This document shows positions 52,621 through 61,739 of a DNA stretch of 64,000 nt, one piece after another. The DNA comes from Suillus spraguei (taxonomy: Eukaryota; Basidiomycota; Agaricomycetes; Boletales; Suillaceae): NCBI GenBank assembly GCA_016800925.1, contig JABCPU010000108.1, positions 116,777 through 180,776 on the forward strand, read 5' to 3'. The position numbers were made by a program, and so were the translations under genes. The notes beneath the pieces were generated by a model. It searched no databases and was not told the DNA's origin. It saw nothing but the letters and a program-made list of their open reading frames with translations. The first letter of the stretch is position 1, and every line of letters begins with the position of its first letter.

Positions 52621-54226
52621 TGTCATATACCGTACATTCAGGTCTAGATCAAATCCAATCCATGGACATCCAGACACCCAATCTACACATATCTGATCCA
52701 CCCATCCAATCCAGTTCACATATCCGATCCACCCATCCACTCCAATCCATATCCATCTGTGTCCATATCCATCTGTGTCCATATCCGATCTGTGTCCATA
52801 TCCGATCCATGTCTATATCCGATCCGAGTTCATATCCGAACTATTCCCGCACACCTGTGCATCACCCCTTTTAGAATATACCTGTGTCTCCGGCTTTTGG
52901 GTATCTCTGTGCTTCCGGCTCTTGGTGATCTCTGCCTCCGTCTTGATAAGTATTTCGTACAAGCTTCATCTCCGAGTTCATAGCCTTATGTCCCACTGTA
53001 CTTGATAATGTGTTTCCATATGCTTCAGACATAGCCTCGGACTGTCCGTACTTACCCTCTGGCATGCTCCTACAGTATATAAACTTGTAGTACAACTCCT
53101 GCAGACCTTAGTCTGATTCATTGTTCCTACTTCTGTATATTCCTTTGATTACTCTGTATCCTGTTATCATGTCTATATAACTCTGTTTCCGTTCTTGCAC
53201 TTGGGCTCCAGCCCTTGTAAGCTTCCGACTCAGGCCTATGGGATTACTCCCTAGGCCGGAGCTTTGATCCTATGTCCTATAATCTTTTCGGACTTCGTCC
53301 ATCTCCGTCTATCATCTGTTTCACCTCCGACTCTACCTTTGGTAGTCTTATACTGTCTGTTTCTATTCCGGACCTTGTCCGGAGTAGTCTATACTATCTC
53401 TACACCATATCCGGACCTACTCCTCTCTAGTAGCCAACACTTCCTCTAAGATCCACAGAGCTATGCTCATCCAATCATCCAATCATCCGCTCCTCTGCTC
53501 CTCTGCTCCTCTGCTCCTCTGCTCCTCTGCTCCTCTGCTCCTCTGCTCCTCTGCTCCTCTGCTCCTCTGCTCCTCTGCTCCTCTGCTCCTCTGCTCCTCT
53601 GCTCCTCTGCTCCTCTGCTCCTCTGCTCCTCCCTCTGCTCCTCTGCTCCTCTGCTCCTCTGCTCCTCTGCTCCTCTGCTCCTCTGCTCCTCTGCTCCTCT
53701 GCTCCTCTGCTCCTCTGCTCCTCTGCTCCTCTGCTCCTCTCCTCGCTCCTCTGCTCCTCTGCTCCTCCTCTCCTCTGAGCTCCGGACCTTCGGACCCCTA
53801 GTCCTCTGGATCCATCCTATCCTATCCTCTGACATCTATGGATCATCTTTCCCTCTGGAGCTCTGCTCCTATCCTGCCCTGGACTTTGTCCAGCGGTCCA
53901 TCTTTCATCTGTTCTACTTGGAGCTTGTTCCAGTAGTGTTACCATTACTCCCTACCTTCCGGAAATAGTTCCGGCGCATTCCCGCGCTCATCCAGAAGTC
54001 CATTGGAGCTCTGTCAAGCTATCCTGCCTTAGAGTTCATCCGGACCCTCCATCCGGACTTCACCAGAACTCTCCCTTGGACTTCATCCGAAATTAAGGGC
54101 ACATACTCAGGTAAGGGGCACAGCATACGAGCTGAGGCCGAGCCCCTTTGACTTTACAACCCTCTGGTACAACCCCATGTAAGACCAGGACTTCTTACTA
54201 ATCTCTGGTTTTGCATGGTCGTAACA
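52621..54226 (+). mobile_element. 1.6-kb LTR of the TGTCATATACC family
   Basis: Starts TGTCATATACCGTAC right after the polypurine tract and ends GCATGGTCGTAACA. It contains CAGTATATAAACTTG (TATA-like, about 53,072), TATCCGATCCA-type short repeats (52,680-52,830), and the 8-bp minisatellite. It is twice the length of the solo LTR of the same family. Confidence 0.85.
53490..53777 (+). repeat. 8-bp minisatellite CTCCTCTG, about 36 copies
   Basis: Almost perfect tandem CTCCTCTG with interruptions near 53,628 and 53,740. Three units equal eight codons, so both strands stay open (SSAPLLLC-type on plus, RGAEEQRS-type on minus). The frames are artefacts of the repeat. Confidence 0.97.
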
Positions 54227-54703
54227 CCCGTGGTGAGCTGACAGGACCCATCCCAAGTTTACTGAGTTCATTGGCTTTGGGCAAAGGCACTATGGGATCA
54301 ATGGATGGAAGAAATATCATTGGTCCAATTGGAGATGGATTGGACGTGCAACTTTTTCTTGTGGAAGGCAACCCAATGGGGTGACTGGATGCAGGAATCA
54401 TTGTTGAAACAACTTCCAGGTCATGCATGCTATGCCAGAAGGCAGTCTCAAATGTATTCCTTACTAGCTCAAGATGCACAGGCAGCATTTCAAGACCTGC
54501 AGCCCACATTGATTGATGGTGCACATGAATGAATTTGTTTTGCTGATGAAACACATATTTGACACCCAAACATTGAGTCCCAGGAATTGTCCAGGTCAGC
54601 CCATGTCAGAGTTTGAATTTCTTATCCATCCATCAGTGACTCATATCATCACCTCTTCACCATCTGTCAGTTTCATTGCCAGCATCACACTCTTGCATTA
54701 GCC
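54227..54703. other. KDZ-element sequence between LTR and gene D
   Basis: Sequence beyond the LTR element, presumably continuing the disrupted KDZ interior. The minus-strand frame at 54,198-54,569 starts within the LTR end and is not recognised. No gene supported. Confidence 0.35.
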
Positions 54704-55506
54704 ATGCCTGAAACTCCTGCATCCACATCTGGCACTCCAAATACTGGAAATCACTGGCAATCCATGAAGCTGAACCTTCAAGATATTTCTTGTACTTTGA
54801 ATATGGCTGCATCGCGCATTCGCGCATGTATATCTCAATATCAGATGGAGGCTGCTAACAACCCTCCCTCTTCTGCTTGGATCATGTACTTTAAAGCCGG
54901 GCTGCAATGGAAGATCAATGTAAGTGACTGATAACCAGATGACCAGCTGACTGTGGTGGGCAATGCTGAGATTTCAAACAGACATTTGTTATGCCACTCC
55001 TGCAGTACTCAGCTGCAAGGAACATCGTTTCTGTTGTTCCAAGCCCGGTCGCTCATGTCCTGACATTGTATCCCATGCTCACCTGGAACACTGTTCCAGA
55101 CCACATCTTTTCATCCCACCTATGTCAGTTTGATGATGTCGCAGCTCTGGGACATCCATCCCAGATTATTCCCAGCTATGATACTCCATGGTGGATGGGA
55201 CACACTGAAATCCCAAATGAACCATGGCAATGGGGTCAAATCATGAGGTCCTGTGTCGTTCACTACCAGCATTGGATGGAAAATGGAGTTGAGGATGATG
55301 GCTTGGTTCTTCCTGAGGAGGTAAATGACTCATCAGGCCCATCAGTGATGGGACTTAGGATAATTCGAGCACACCTGGTAGCATTGATGGAGGAGCAAGA
55401 TGAGGGTATCCATGAGAAGATGGCAGAGGTGAAGATGTACACTGACATGCTACAGAGATTGAAGAGAGGCAGGGGAGTGGAGTCCTCTTCACTGTGCTCA
55501 GAATAG
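54704..55506 (+). CDS. KDZ-element accessory protein D (unknown)
   Basis: Two exons, 54,704-54,919 and 54,982-55,506, joined cleanly by a GT-AG intron (donor AAT/GTAAGT). Starts MPETPASTSGTPNTGNHWQS, continues MAASRIRACISQYQMEAANN, then TFVMPLLQYSAARNIVSVVP, IPSYDTPWWMGHTEIPNEPW and QWGQIMRSCVVHYQHWMENG. It ends in a helical, probably coiled-coil segment (ALMEEQDEGIHEKMAEVKMY). No premature stop, so it may still be expressed. No family recognised; its position inside the element suggests it travels with it. Confidence 0.6.
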
Positions 55507-55619
55507 AGAGGTCTTCATTTCATACATGATGTAAAATATTATATTCCGCCCAAATGATTGTCTTGACTTCTGAATATTTTGTTCTGGAATTTGAGGACTG
55601 GATTTCAAGATCCGGATGT

Positions 55620-57080
55620 AGAGTCCTAAATCCCGAATGCTGAGTGGTGAATGCCTGAGTGCCGAGGTACTCAGATTTTGGGACTCAATTCATGGGACTC
55701 GACTTCTGAATGGCAAGATTGCCTCACATATTTCTGAGTGGCAAGTCATGAATCTTAGGTACCAAACCCTGAACCCCAAAATTGTGGACTACCAGATTTC
55801 ATGGTTTGGGGTTCAGCACTTAAGATTCAAGACAAAATACATAGATATCTCCCAGAAATGTGTGGATCAAAGTTTTTTCTTTGCCTCACATTTTTCTGAG
55901 TCCCGAGTGAAGAATCCTGAATGCTGAACCCCGAAACTGTGGACTTCCAGATTTCGGGGTTCGGGGTTCTGCACTCACAATGTGTGGGTCAAAGTCTCTT
56001 TATTGGTTCTGAGTCCCAAGTGCCAGGTGCCAGGTGCAAAGTCCCAAAAATTGACACTCGAGATTCCAGACCACAATGATACCTACCAACAATTTGTGGA
56101 TTAAAATCTTTTTATTGTCCCATATTCACTTAAATGTGTGGATCAATATCTTTCACATTGTTATGAGTCCCAAGTGCCGGGTGCCACGGTTCAGGGTTCG
56201 GCACTCACATTGTGTGGATCAATATCTTTCACATTGTTCTGAGTCCCATGTCCCATGTGCCGGACGCTGGGGCTCGGCGTTTGGTACTTAAAATGTGTGA
56301 ATTCATATCTTTCACATTGTTATGAGTCCCGAGTCCTGACTGCCAGAGTGCCGGCTGCCAGGGTTCAGGGTTTGGCACTCAACATGTGTGGATCAATAAC
56401 TTTCACATTATTCTGAGTGCCGAGTGCTGAGTTCTGGGTGCCGGGGCTCGGCATTCGGCGTTCGGCACTTAACATGTGTGGATCAATATCATTCACAATG
56501 TTGTGAGTCCCGAGTCCCAAGTTCCGGCTGCCGGGGTTCGGGGTTCGGCACTCAACATGTGTGGATCAATAACTTTCACATTATTCTGAGTACTGAGTGC
56601 CGAGTTCCAGGTGCCGGGGCTCGGCATTCGGTGTTCGGCACTTAACATGTGTGCATCAATATCTTTCACACTGTTGTGAGTCCCGAGTCCCGAGTTCCGA
56701 GTGCTGGCTGCCCAGGTTTGGGGTTTGGCATTTAATATATGTGAATTCATATCTTTCACATTGTTCTGAGTCCCAAGTCCCAAGTTCCGGCTGCTGGAGT
56801 TCGAAGTTCAGCACTTACTATATGTGAATTCATATCTTTCACATTGTTATGAGTCCTGAGTCCCAAGTGCCAGCTGCCGGGGTTCGGGGTTCAGCACTCA
56901 AAATGCGTGGATCAAAGTCTGTTGCCTCACATTGTTCTGCTTCACATTTTGCTGAGTCCTGAGTGTCAAGCCTGAATTCGGACTATTGATTATTGAGTCC
57001 TGAATTTCGAATATCGAGTCCTGAGTGCCGAGATACTCAGGGTTCGGGACTCAATTCATGGAACTCGACTTCTGACTTGA
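55620..57080. repeat. Right minisatellite array, about 90-170-bp units
   Basis: Units contain GGTTCGGCACT(C/T)AACATGTG, TGGATCAATATCTTTCACAT, TGTTMTGAGTCCCGAGT and GTGCCGG. The same family as 39,060-41,240. Array boundaries are gradual. Spurious frames only. Confidence 0.88.
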
Positions 57081-57180
57081 GTTCCAGAACTGTTGATGCT
57101 CTAATTGGTACATGGTATTTGTGTGTTCCTACTAACATGGGTAACAACTCTTTCAACTTCTTTGATCTTTCACACCGTGG

Positions 57181-58312
57181 TTAGTATGCGGCCTTCGACC
57201 CTAGCCCATCCACATGAGGGAACCCGGCATAAATGTGCACAGAATCCCTCATATACCATGCCCAAGCAATCCGATCCCCTTCCACTCCATCAACCCCATG
57301 TCTCACAATCCTTCCCAAAAATGCAATCATACAGCTAGAATCATACCTGAATTCCAGCTGAAGGCTTGGCATACTCATCCAAGCATTTGAATAGTTCCCC
57401 ATGGTGGTGAGAATATTGAATCATTCAGGAATGGATAAATGGTCTCGGATGATTGGGGGTTTCCTGATTGGAAATGATGGAGAGGCTGTTAAACATGGAT
57501 GCCCAGTACTGCAGGGTCTTGGCATCTGTGGCAGTTCCTTGCTCAGTGCCTTATCTCCGAGGTGTGACAAGGCTCATAACCCTGCAAAGTACTGCTGAGG
57601 ATGCATGACCATGAGTGCTGCTGATGCGATGGCTGCTGGCCTTTCTATGGGATTGGTGAGTTTGGACTCCAGAAATCACCATCTCATCACATCCTACCTC
57701 GTGGCCCTGTTGAAACCATGCCAGAGATAAATTGATGCATCCAGGAGTTGCTCAACATTTTCCAAGCCCTGTTTGAACCATTCTTGATTATATCACCAAT
57801 TGCCATCAGCCTTTACACTTTTTTCGAGGCTTGGACCCAGCAAATCAGTGGCTGCCCTAATTCCTTCTGTAGGTACTATTTGATATTCAATATCCATTGA
57901 GTAACAATCTACATTACACACCTGGGTGGTCTTGGTCAGGGCATCCAGGAGGTACCATGCGATGATGGTACTGAATGCTGGATGTCCAGACTTTGGTGTA
58001 CAGGGGGCGGAGATAGCGAGGATCAGATAAGGGAACCTTGGATGATGTTGGCTTTCAAAGATGTATTATCATCCATTGCTCAATGAAATACCAGATGATT
58101 GGAAGTGTGCTGGATATCTGATATTCATTTGTCGAGACCTGGGTTTGGAAACTTAGCATCTCATAGGGCAACCAATTTTTGCACCCTGGTGTCCACATTC
58201 TACAAGACAACATAAGTGCCATAAAAGGCCATGTCAAGTGGAGACCAGGTCTTGGAACTCGGAACTTGGTATGCTTCATCTGATTTTCAGGGGTTGGAAC
58301 TGGGTGTCTCAT
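57181..58312 (-). pseudogene. KDZ-element accessory gene E relic (unknown)
   Basis: On the minus strand a coding-like stretch reads MGNYSNAWMSMPSLQLEFRY, then FLGRIVRHGVDGVEGDRIAW, AWYMRDSVHIYAGFPHVDGL. The preceding sequence (PIIRDHLSIPE) runs into a stop, and nothing upstream to 58,312 joins convincingly. I have a general memory of HGV-GDRI-AWYMR motifs in mushroom hypothetical proteins but no function. Treated as a degenerate gene. Confidence 0.4.
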
Positions 58313-58480
58313 ATTGACTGAATTATGTGTTGAGACCCAGGTCTCAGAACTCGGAACTTGGTATGCTTCATCTGATTTTCAGGGGTTGGAACTGGGGTGT
58401 CTTGTAGAGCAACACAAGCTTCACACCCCACTTTCCACATTCTACAAGACAACCTAAGCGCCCTAAAAGGTCATGTCAAG
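58200..58480. repeat. Local direct duplication
   Basis: GGAACTTGGTATGCTTCATC plus TGATTTTCAGGGGTTGGAAC occurs at about 58,262 and 58,344. ATTCTACAAGACAACMTAAG plus YGCCMTAAAAGG occurs at about 58,197 and 58,438. The region is partly duplicated in tandem. Confidence 0.8.
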
Positions 58481-58559
58481 AGAGCACCTGCTGCTCCAGG
58501 AACTCAGTAAACTGTGATTATTACCTCCTCTGATTTGGATGGTATGCAACTCCCTCAGC

Positions 58560-58973
58560 TCTGTCATGTCTACAATTATCATACACATGGCCCACCCGTC
58601 TATATTTTATACCACCCTCGCCCACCCGTCTAATAATATTATATATATACTCTCTGCCCACCTGTCTAATACCCGTCTAATTTAATATGTGTCTGGCCCA
58701 CCCATGTATGTGATAACAAGTACCCTTCACATACCTGTCTATTTGATACACATCTACCTTGATACACCCATCTACATGATATCCAACTACTCAGCCCATC
58801 TGTCTACTGGATATTCATGTACATTGGCCCACTCATCTACTCTACATATTCCTTGCATGGGCCCACCCGCCATCATCAGGAATAATATTCCTCCCAGGCC
58901 CATCCATCATCAACGAGGATATTTCAACCATGGGCCCAATGGTCCGCTGGCCCGTATCATATGGGATATTATG
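58560..58973. repeat. Right terminal/subterminal repeats (GGCCCACCCGTC)
   Basis: Complementary to the left terminal repeats: GGCCCACCCGTCTA at 58,589, further copies at 58,618, 58,655, 58,697, 58,830 and 58,860, then the terminal inverted segment with GGTCCGCTGGCCC and GGGATATTATG ending at 58,973. Confidence 0.85.
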
Positions 58974-59232
58974 CATGTCTGTTCACTCTTATAATATGGA
59001 GATAGTTCACTGTAATATGTGCAAACTGCTCAGCTCCATGTTAATCAACTACTCCAAGTGTGCTTATTCCCTGCAACAACAGTCAAACCTAAGACCGCTG
59101 CAACATTCTGCGCACTTGAATACTTTCAGATTCTGTTTGTTCAAATCAAAGTGTCTGCCCTCAAGTTCTATCAGACGATGGCATAATTGACTGACAACAA
59201 CAGGTATTCACACTCCAAAGGCATGTTTTTTC
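58974..59232. other. Short unassigned spacer
   Basis: 259 bp between the candidate KDZ end and the gypsy 3' LTR. I see no gene and no match to the gypsy pol fragment on the other side of the KDZ element. Confidence 0.4.
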
Positions 59233-59706
59233 TGTTACGAACTGGGGTGGCATCACCAGCGACAGTGAAAAGACACAGACGGTCTGCTGGGAAGTTCTAC
59301 AATGTCCAGAAGAAGACAAGGTGAAAGTACAAGGAACTGTTCCGAGTACTATCAAGGTTTCAGCCTCAAAGACAAGTCTAAGAGGTTCTGCGAGAATAGA
59401 GACTAAGGCTAAGGAGTGCTTAGACTTAGAGACGATTCAAGACGACTCAGGTTGGAGACCTAAGCGAAGGATGTTCCAGGTAAAACCCAGTAAGATTAAA
59501 GTAAAGTATACAAACGTAATACAACGTGCTTAATAGGTCAATATGTGCGCACAGATCAAGAGAGTCGTGAGGAATGTAAGTGCATATCCAAAGAAGGAAG
59601 GCAACTATAGTACAGATGCATTAAGCATATGAGTCAGAAGTCACATTATGTAATTACAAGTAAAGGCAATAAAGAGAGAAGAATAGGGGCATGTACAACT
59701 GTAACA
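59233..59706 (-). mobile_element. 3' LTR of minus-strand gypsy element
   Basis: 474 bp reading TGTTACAGTTGTACATGCCCC...CCCCAGTTCGTAACA on the minus strand. It is preceded in element orientation by a polypurine tract (ACAAGGGGGTAA, complement of 59,707-59,718). It matches the solo LTR at 59,946-60,420 in inverted orientation. Confidence 0.85.
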
Positions 59707-59945
59707 TTACCCCCTTGTACATGAAAAGTCACCGGCTTTATATATCGCTATTGGTGTCATAGATGGGATCATAGTTTCATAGTTGGCGATGTCTTCGTTA
59801 GCAGCACTTCCCCTAACATATAAGCCGCTTCTTCTTCTGCTATAGTTCTCGCTCGTCGACCTGTTTTTCTTTGTCGATGATTAATAAGATACTGCTTCCC
59901 ACCTATGAAGTGCATCATAAAATCCATTGTCCTTCCAAGTGAGTG

Positions 59946-60420
59946 TGTTACGATCGTACGTGCCCCTATCATTTTCCCTTGTTTCTTTACTTGTATGACG
60001 TGTCATATGACTCTCTTATATGCTCAACGCATCTGTACGACACATGCCTTCCTTATTTAGGATACAGTTACATTCTCATGTTACTTGGTCTGTGCGCACA
60101 TATTGGCCTATATTAAGCACAGTGTACTTGTAGTAAATTCCTTACTTTAATCTTACTGGGTTTTACCTGGAATCCTTCGCTTGGTCTCCAACCTAAGTCG
60201 TCTTGAAATCGTCTCTAAGTCTAAGCACTCCTTAGCCTTAGTCTCTATTCTCGCGGATACCTCTTTAGACTTGACTTTGAGGCGCCGAACCCTTGATTGT
60301 ACTTCGGAACGCGTTCCTTGTACTTTCACTTGTTCTCTTTTGAACATTGTAAGAACTTCCCAGCAGACCGTCTGTGTCTTTTTCACTGTTGCTGGTGGGA
60401 TGCCACCCCAGTTCGTAACA
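59946..60420 (+). mobile_element. Solo LTR inserted in the gypsy 3' region
   Basis: 475 bp, TGTTACGATCGTACG...CCAGTTCGTAACA, flanked by the 5-bp duplication GAGTG (59,941-59,945 and 60,421-60,425). Removing it and one GAGTG joins a minus-strand frame SILEIPHFTLTWKDNGFYDA. Same family as the host element, opposite orientation. Confidence 0.92.
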
Positions 60421-60699
60421 GAGTGTAAAATGGGGGATCTCCAATATGCTGAGAGCAGTAGATAGATAGATGGGTAGGAGCGTCGCAGACAGATTTGACA
60501 CTGGTATTTGAGGCAATTCTTTGCCGATGCCTATGATGCCACAGACTCGACATTTCATATTTTCATCAGTGTTGGAGGTAGACATGCGTAATGGTGATGG
60601 CGAAAATAATGGGTTTGGGACTAGTGGATTCTGGCGCGTTTCTTTCCCTTCTGTCGCACATATGACTTAAAGCAAAGGCTTGTCGCGTCTGAGCTGCCC

Positions 60700-61670
60700 T
60701 GCTGTTAGTGGTAAGGGTGTTGCCAACGTTGGGAGATCAGGGTAGTTGCTCGTTCAGCAACCGCAAGGAGTTCGTCAAAGGGGGAAGGTGACGTTATGCC
60801 AAAATCCTTTACTAGGACTGGCGAGACAGGGTCCATTGGACCGAATGAATGACGGGATATACATTGGAGGGTGGATATGGAGGTCACGAAGTTGAGGCCA
60901 AGTGTCACCAATTCAGTGACAGGGATCCCTAGCGCTTTTGCAGCTGCACACTGCTCTTCTGTGCAAGGCTCTATAGCCATGCGGGGTGATTGTGGGAGGT
61001 TATAATGGGGGGCGGTGAAGTTGGTTGTTTAATTGGAGATGGAGTTCGCGGGAGATCAAGGTCGCTTGAGTTTGCTGTAGATCTACAATGGCTTCTTCGA
61101 CTACACTTCTGGCTGCTCTTGTTTTCCACACCGATTGCTGGATAGCTTCGACAACTGCATTAGTGAGCTGTCCAATTTCTTGAACTGCAGTGTATAAGCC
61201 AGCAAAGGCATTGATGTTAGAATAAATGCGCGAAGAAGCAGGTGGAGGGACTGGAAGTGGGTCTGTATCTCTTTGCGGAGCAGGAGGTCGAGCAACACCT
61301 GCTCGACGTTTGGCCACGATGTGAATAGCTTCTTCAACATCGCTTTTAAAAGAACGGGGAAGCAGCAGCATAGCATAAGAACGAATGCGTTTTTGTAGAT
61401 GTAAGATCGCTGGTGTAGTGATGTCTGTGGTTTCATTGATGGTAGTTTCGATGAGGGCAGCTGTACGGATGATGTTGACGAGGAGTAAAGCAGGGAAGGC
61501 ACCTTTGTCAGTGAGGATTCTTTCAATCTCAAGGGCGTGTCCTTCACATAGAAGGGCAGCTTCAATATAAGAAGTGTTGTTGATTTCGGTGGCAAGGGTT
61601 CCATAGTTTTTCTGCGTCGGAATCAGAGATCATTGTTGGTGGTGAATGGGGGTGATGTAAGCAGTGGGGA
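60700..61670 (-). pseudogene. Extra ORF downstream of gypsy pol (unknown)
   Basis: Minus-strand frames (61,604-61,101, then 61,371-61,000 and 60,980-60,705) overlap in a way that implies a frameshift in one original ORF. Segments include HLQKRIRSYAMLLLPRSFKS, DVEEAIHIVAKRRAGVARPP, IYSNINAFAGLYTAVQEIGQ and AIEPCTEEQCAAAKALGIPV. The sequence is mostly helical with a Pro-rich stretch. Its place between pol and the 3' LTR is where env-like or accessory ORFs of some gypsy elements lie. No viral envelope features (no transmembrane segment or furin-like site) are visible. Unknown function. Confidence 0.5.
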
Positions 61671-61739
61671 AGACATTTCGAAAGGCTTTAGTTGATCAAG
61701 TGCTGGTGCGGTTTGATTGACTGAAGAATATCAGAGGGA

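Larger units (their letters stand above)
38399..58973. mobile_element. Candidate 20.6-kb KDZ (Kyakuja-Dileera-Zisupton) element
   Basis: The ends are inverted copies. CATAATATCCC at 38,399 and its complement ending at 58,973 are followed inward on both sides by GGGCCAGCGGACCAT, ATATCCTCG, GAATATTATT-CTGATG and GGCGGGTGGGC-type motifs, about 110 bp at roughly three-quarters identity by eye. Inside are GGTGGGCCG subterminal repeats, two minisatellite arrays, a CxC2-KDZ transposase gene and several accessory genes. The left end abuts a truncated gypsy pol. I found no convincing target-site duplication, so the exact ends are provisional. Confidence 0.65.

Noticed and set aside
53463..53835. ORFs over the 8-bp minisatellite
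   Set aside because: Open on both strands because three units equal eight codons; they lie in an LTR.
38391..58981. An 8-bp target duplication for the KDZ element
   Set aside because: The eight bases outside the proposed ends (CCGACCCA and CATGTCTG) do not match; the ends stay provisional.
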